Assembly (NCBI RefSeq): GCF_003058325.1
Contig: NZ_CP028844.1
Coordinates: 391,001 to 455,000, forward strand
Length of the DNA: 64,000 nucleotides
Reading direction: 5' to 3'
Source of the DNA: Methylobacterium currus
Lineage (GTDB): Bacteria; Pseudomonadota; Alphaproteobacteria; Rhizobiales; Beijerinckiaceae
The position numbers were made by a program, and so were the translations under genes. Shown here piece after piece: positions 61,393-64,000 of the stretch. The notes under the pieces were generated by a model that saw only the letters and a list, made by a program, of their open reading frames with translations, did no database searches and was not told the DNA's origin. Every line of letters starts with the position of its first letter. Within the stretch, counting starts at the first letter, position 1.

Positions 61393-63627
61393 TCACCACC
61401 GATAGATCAAACTTCCCAGAATCTGCCGCGGCTGGCCGCGGTAGCAGGCGCCGGCCTGGCAGTTGAAGTAGTTGCGGTCGAGGAGGTTGGAGACGTTGAC
61501 CTGCGCCCGCATGCCCTTCAGCCGCGGGTCGATCCGCTCGAAGTCGTAGGCCGCCACCGCGTCGAACAGGGTCACGGTGGAGTTGCGGAAGCTGCCGATC
61601 ACGTCGTTGGCCGGGCTGGTGCCGGCATAGCGTACGCCGCCGCCGAAGCTGAAGCCGCTCAAGGGCGACGCGGTCGGGAAGGCGTAGGTCGCGAACAGCC
61701 GGAACGTGTTGCCGGGGATGCCCGAGAGGGCGAGGCCGACCGAGTCCGGGCTGCCGGGGTTCTTGGTCGTCCGGATGTCGACGTGGCTGTAGGCGGCGGT
61801 GACGTTGATGCCGGGGCCGAGATTGGCCGTCGCCTCGAGTTCGGCGCCGCGCGAGTTCACCTCGCCGATCGCCGCCGTGTAGAGGATCGGATTGACCGGG
61901 TCCGGCGCCAGGACGTTGGTCTGGGTGATGTCGAACACCGCCATGTTGAGGAAGACGCTGGTGCCCGGCACGTTGAACTTCACGCCGCCTTCGAGCTGGT
62001 CACCCTTGGTCGGCTGAAAGGCTTGCTTGAACCGGTCGAGGCCGAGCTGGGGCGCGAAGGTGGTGGCGTAGCTCACATACGGCACCAGCTCGTCGGTGAG
62101 CAGGTAGTTGAGGCCGACGCGGCCGCTGAAGGCCCGGTCGGAACTCGCAGCCCGGCTCGTCGGGTCGGCTGCGGTCTCGTTCGCGGTCGCGACGCTGTCG
62201 TGCCGGCCGGTGAGCGTCAGGATGAAGCGGCCGACCTTGGCCTGGTCCTGCACGTAGGTGCCGAGCTGCGACTGGGTGACTCGAGTGGCGGTCCCGAGCA
62301 CCGGCGTCGCGATGAACTGCGCCCCGTAGTTCGGCCGCACCAGGCCGCCGATCTGCAGGTCGGGCGCGGCGCCGAATCCCATGCGCTGGCTGTAGGTGGA
62401 ATAGGTGTAGTCGAGGCCGGCGACGAGATCGTGCTGGATCGCACCGGTGGCGCCGCGGATCTCGATCTGGTTGTCGAGGGAGATCGTATCGAGGACGTTG
62501 GCGATCCGCCCGGTGCTGCGCGAGGCGCGGGCGAGGTCGTCGCTCAAGGCATCGATCTGCGTGTACCGCAGGTCCGCATCGACGTGATAGTAGCGAAAAT
62601 TCTGCCGGAAGATGATGTCGGGCGTGAATTTATGCTCGAAGGCGTAGCCGATCCGGTACTGCTCGGTGTTGAAGTTCTGGAACGCCGGATCACCGGAGAA
62701 GATCCGGGTCTTCTGGAAGCGCGGATCGGCGTAGCTGGAGTAGAACGAGCTGTTTCCCGGCACCGTGTTGTTCAGGTACTCGGCCAGCAGCGTGACGCTG
62801 GTATCCGCCGAGGGGCGCCAGGTGAGCGCCGGAGCGATCATCGCCCGGTCGTCGATGCTGCCGGGCAGGAAGGTGCTGCTCTGCCGCACCACCCCGGTCA
62901 GCCGGTAGAGAAGCTTTCCGTCGCTGCCCTCCACGGGACCGCCGAGGTCGAAATTGCCCTGGGCGCGGTCGTAGCTGCCGCCCTGCAGCCAGACCTCGCC
63001 GAACGGCACGGCGGTCGGACGCTTCGAGGTCAGGTCGACGATCCCGCCCGGGGAGCCGAGCCCGTAGAGCCCGCCCGCCGGCCCGCGCAGGATGGTGATC
63101 GCATCGAGGCCGTAGGGCTCGACCCGCGGGATGGCGAAGGGCGACGAGGGCTGGCGCAGGCCGTCGCGGTAGATGCCCACATTGGTGACGCTGAAGCCGC
63201 GGATGTAGAACGCGTCGAAGCGCGGATCGTAGCCGAACACGTTCGAGGCGACGCCCGGCGTGTAGTTGATCGCCTCGTTGAGCGTCTGGACGTTGCGGTC
63301 GTTGAGCTGCTCGCGGGTGACGACCGAGACCGATTGCGGCGTCTCGATCAGCGGCGTGTTGGTCTTGGTGGCGGTGGGCGACACCCGGGCGGTGTAGCCC
63401 TGCACTCCGCTCGGGCCTCCGCCGCCGCCGCTGGTGGCCGAGGCATCGGCCGGCGCGCCGAGGACCCGCGGCGCCTGCGGCGCCGTGACCGAGATCTCGT
63501 CGAGCTTGATCGTCCCCTGCTGTGCCAGCGCCGGCGCGATGCCGAGGCCGGTCGCCAGCCCGGAGAGGAGCAGGGAGCGCAGGTCAAGCCGACGCGACGG
63601 ACGGGAGAATGGGGGAAGATGGCTCAT
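61393..63627 (-). CDS. TonB-dependent siderophore receptor (FhuA/FpvA-like)
   Basis: A 744-residue outer-membrane receptor. The signal peptide ends near ALAQ (residue about 36). A TonB-box-like DEISVTA segment follows, then the plug domain (TPLIETPQSVSVVTREQLNDRNVQTLNEAINYTPGV, FDAFYIRGF, YGLDAITILRGPAGGLYG) and a 22-strand barrel ending with NLLDRNYF and a C-terminal aromatic YRW. The plug motifs are those of ferric-hydroxamate-type siderophore receptors. Start ATG 63627 gives the signal peptide at the N-terminus; an upstream Met adds 11 residues. Divergent from an FTR1 iron permease, which supports a role in iron uptake. Confidence 0.9.
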   Translation of the reverse strand: MSHLPPFSRPSRRLDLRSLLLSGLATGLGIAPALAQQGTIKLDEISVTAPQAPRVLGAPADASATSGGGGGPSGVQGYTARVSPTATKTNTPLIETPQSVSVVTREQLNDRNVQTLNEAINYTPGVASNVFGYDPRFDAFYIRGFSVTNVGIYRDGLRQPSSPFAIPRVEPYGLDAITILRGPAGGLYGLGSPGGIVDLTSKRPTAVPFGEVWLQGGSYDRAQGNFDLGGPVEGSDGKLLYRLTGVVRQSSTFLPGSIDDRAMIAPALTWRPSADTSVTLLAEYLNNTVPGNSSFYSSYADPRFQKTRIFSGDPAFQNFNTEQYRIGYAFEHKFTPDIIFRQNFRYYHVDADLRYTQIDALSDDLARASRSTGRIANVLDTISLDNQIEIRGATGAIQHDLVAGLDYTYSTYSQRMGFGAAPDLQIGGLVRPNYGAQFIATPVLGTATRVTQSQLGTYVQDQAKVGRFILTLTGRHDSVATANETAADPTSRAASSDRAFSGRVGLNYLLTDELVPYVSYATTFAPQLGLDRFKQAFQPTKGDQLEGGVKFNVPGTSVFLNMAVFDITQTNVLAPDPVNPILYTAAIGEVNSRGAELEATANLGPGINVTAAYSHVDIRTTKNPGSPDSVGLALSGIPGNTFRLFATYAFPTASPLSGFSFGGGVRYAGTSPANDVIGSFRNSTVTLFDAVAAYDFERIDPRLKGMRAQVNVSNLLDRNYFNCQAGACYRGQPRQILGSLIYRW

Positions 63628-63773
63628 GACCTGACGCAACAGCGGTGGAGGACACGACAATCACTTACGTCGCATCGATCGCGGCGATAAGTATCTAATC
63701 CGTGTCGTTTAGACCGACTCGAAAACACAGGCCGATTTGGCGTCGCTTGCGGCCTGCCTGCAACATTTTTTAC

Positions 63774-63801
63774 TTGTTCTAAGTCAGTTTAGAATTATAC
63801 A
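63774..63801 (+). promoter_or_regulatory. putative promoter with inverted repeat between tonB-receptor and FTR1 genes
   Basis: TTGTTC (63774-63779) and TATACA (63796-63801) are spaced 16 bases apart on the plus strand. Between and across them is the inverted repeat TTCTAA-GTCAGT-TTAGAA (63777-63794). The position, overlapping a promoter in a divergent iron-uptake region, suggests an iron-regulator operator. It is not an exact Irr/ICE, Fur or RirA consensus as I know them. Confidence 0.4.
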
Positions 63802-63849
63802 AAACAGAGATGCGGGATTTGAAAGCCGGACCCGCCTCGCCTAAGAGAG

Positions 63850-63882
63850 CGTCCGACGGGGTGCGACGGCGCCCATCGGACG
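63850..63882 (+). repeat. stem-loop in the 5' leader of the FTR1 gene
   Basis: CGTCCGA (63850-63856) pairs with TCGGACG (63876-63882), with inner GGG/CCC pairs. It ends 22 bases before the FTR1 ATG and close to its GAGGAGC ribosome binding site. Possible translational or transcript-stability element. Confidence 0.4.
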
Positions 63883-63904
63883 ACGCTTGAGCGAGGAGCA
63901 CCCC

Positions 63905-64000
63905 ATGGCCGACGGATCCACCTTCGTGCAGGCCTTCACCATCCTGTTCCGCGAGGGGCTGGAGGCGCTGCTGGTGGTGGCGGCGCTGGCGGCGTTCCTG
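63905..64000 (+). CDS. FTR1-family high-affinity iron permease (partial, cut by window end)
   Basis: Only the first 32 residues are present: MADGSTFVQAFTILFREGLEALLVVAALAAFL. The REGLEALLVV element is the FTR1/EfeU-type iron-binding motif (R-E-G-x-E) within the first membrane helix. GAGGAGC is the ribosome binding site for ATG 63905. It would import iron across the inner membrane and is divergent from the TonB receptor. Confidence 0.85.
   Translation, partial: MADGSTFVQAFTILFREGLEALLVVAALAAFL

Noticed and set aside
63777..63794. Irr/ICE box upstream of the iron genes.
   Set aside because: Arms are in the reverse order (TTCTAA..TTAGAA rather than TTTAGAA..TTCTAAA), so it is reported only as an inverted repeat.

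Overview
The window is about 64 kb of very GC-rich chromosome. Its gene content and style point to an alphaproteobacterium of the order Hyphomicrobiales, most likely Methylobacterium or a close relative. The evidence is dense coding, many ATGA/GTGA start-stop overlaps, PilZ/GGDEF-EAL/HWE-kinase signalling, Omp25-type and OprB-type outer membrane proteins, and small Methylobacterium-like conserved proteins. The genus is inferred from protein style only; no 16S gene is present. There is no prophage, IS element or CRISPR array. Both window edges cut a gene: a family 5 solute-binding protein on the left and an FTR1 iron permease on the right.

Layout, 1-15 kb. An oligopeptide-type binding protein, a small PilZ protein and an envelope pair (L,D-transpeptidase and NodB deacetylase) come first. 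A tightly overlapping surface-sugar operon follows: split transketolase, an epimerase-GT2 fusion and a polytopic membrane protein. Two methyltransferases, two identical tRNA-Arg(ACG) genes, a GabD-like dehydrogenase, a highly structured non-coding stretch ending in a terminator, and a PilZ protein complete this part.

15-32.6 kb. DoxX, a HerA-like ATPase and a GST lead into a six-gene operon: a complete polar amino-acid-type ABC importer, an MmgE/PrpD protein and an NtaA/SnaA-type FMN monooxygenase. argC follows, preceded by what looks like an arginine-rich leader peptide and attenuator. Next are a TadD-like TPR lipoprotein, an M17 aminopeptidase, a frameshifted EcsC gene, AmpG, and a LOV blue-light histidine kinase with its single-domain response regulator.

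32.6-34.7 kb. This is a compositionally distinct island with AT-rich flanks. It holds a cytoplasmic subtilisin-like protease and a separate 80-residue protein that resembles an I9 propeptide/inhibitor. It is the best candidate here for an under-described system.

34.7-64 kb. mutS, maeB, a metallophosphoesterase, a GGDEF-EAL protein, an FAH-family enzyme, a double-barrel porin, an acyltransferase-SGNH protein, a PAS/HTH regulator beside two tandem repeat arrays, an acyl-CoA dehydrogenase, a hydrolase, a GST, a phosphatase-nnrD pair and an unknown acidic protein behind an AT-rich promoter region. Then come a nicA/nicB-like molybdenum hydroxylase, whose large subunit is split by a frameshift, and a divergent TonB receptor/FTR1 iron-uptake pair.
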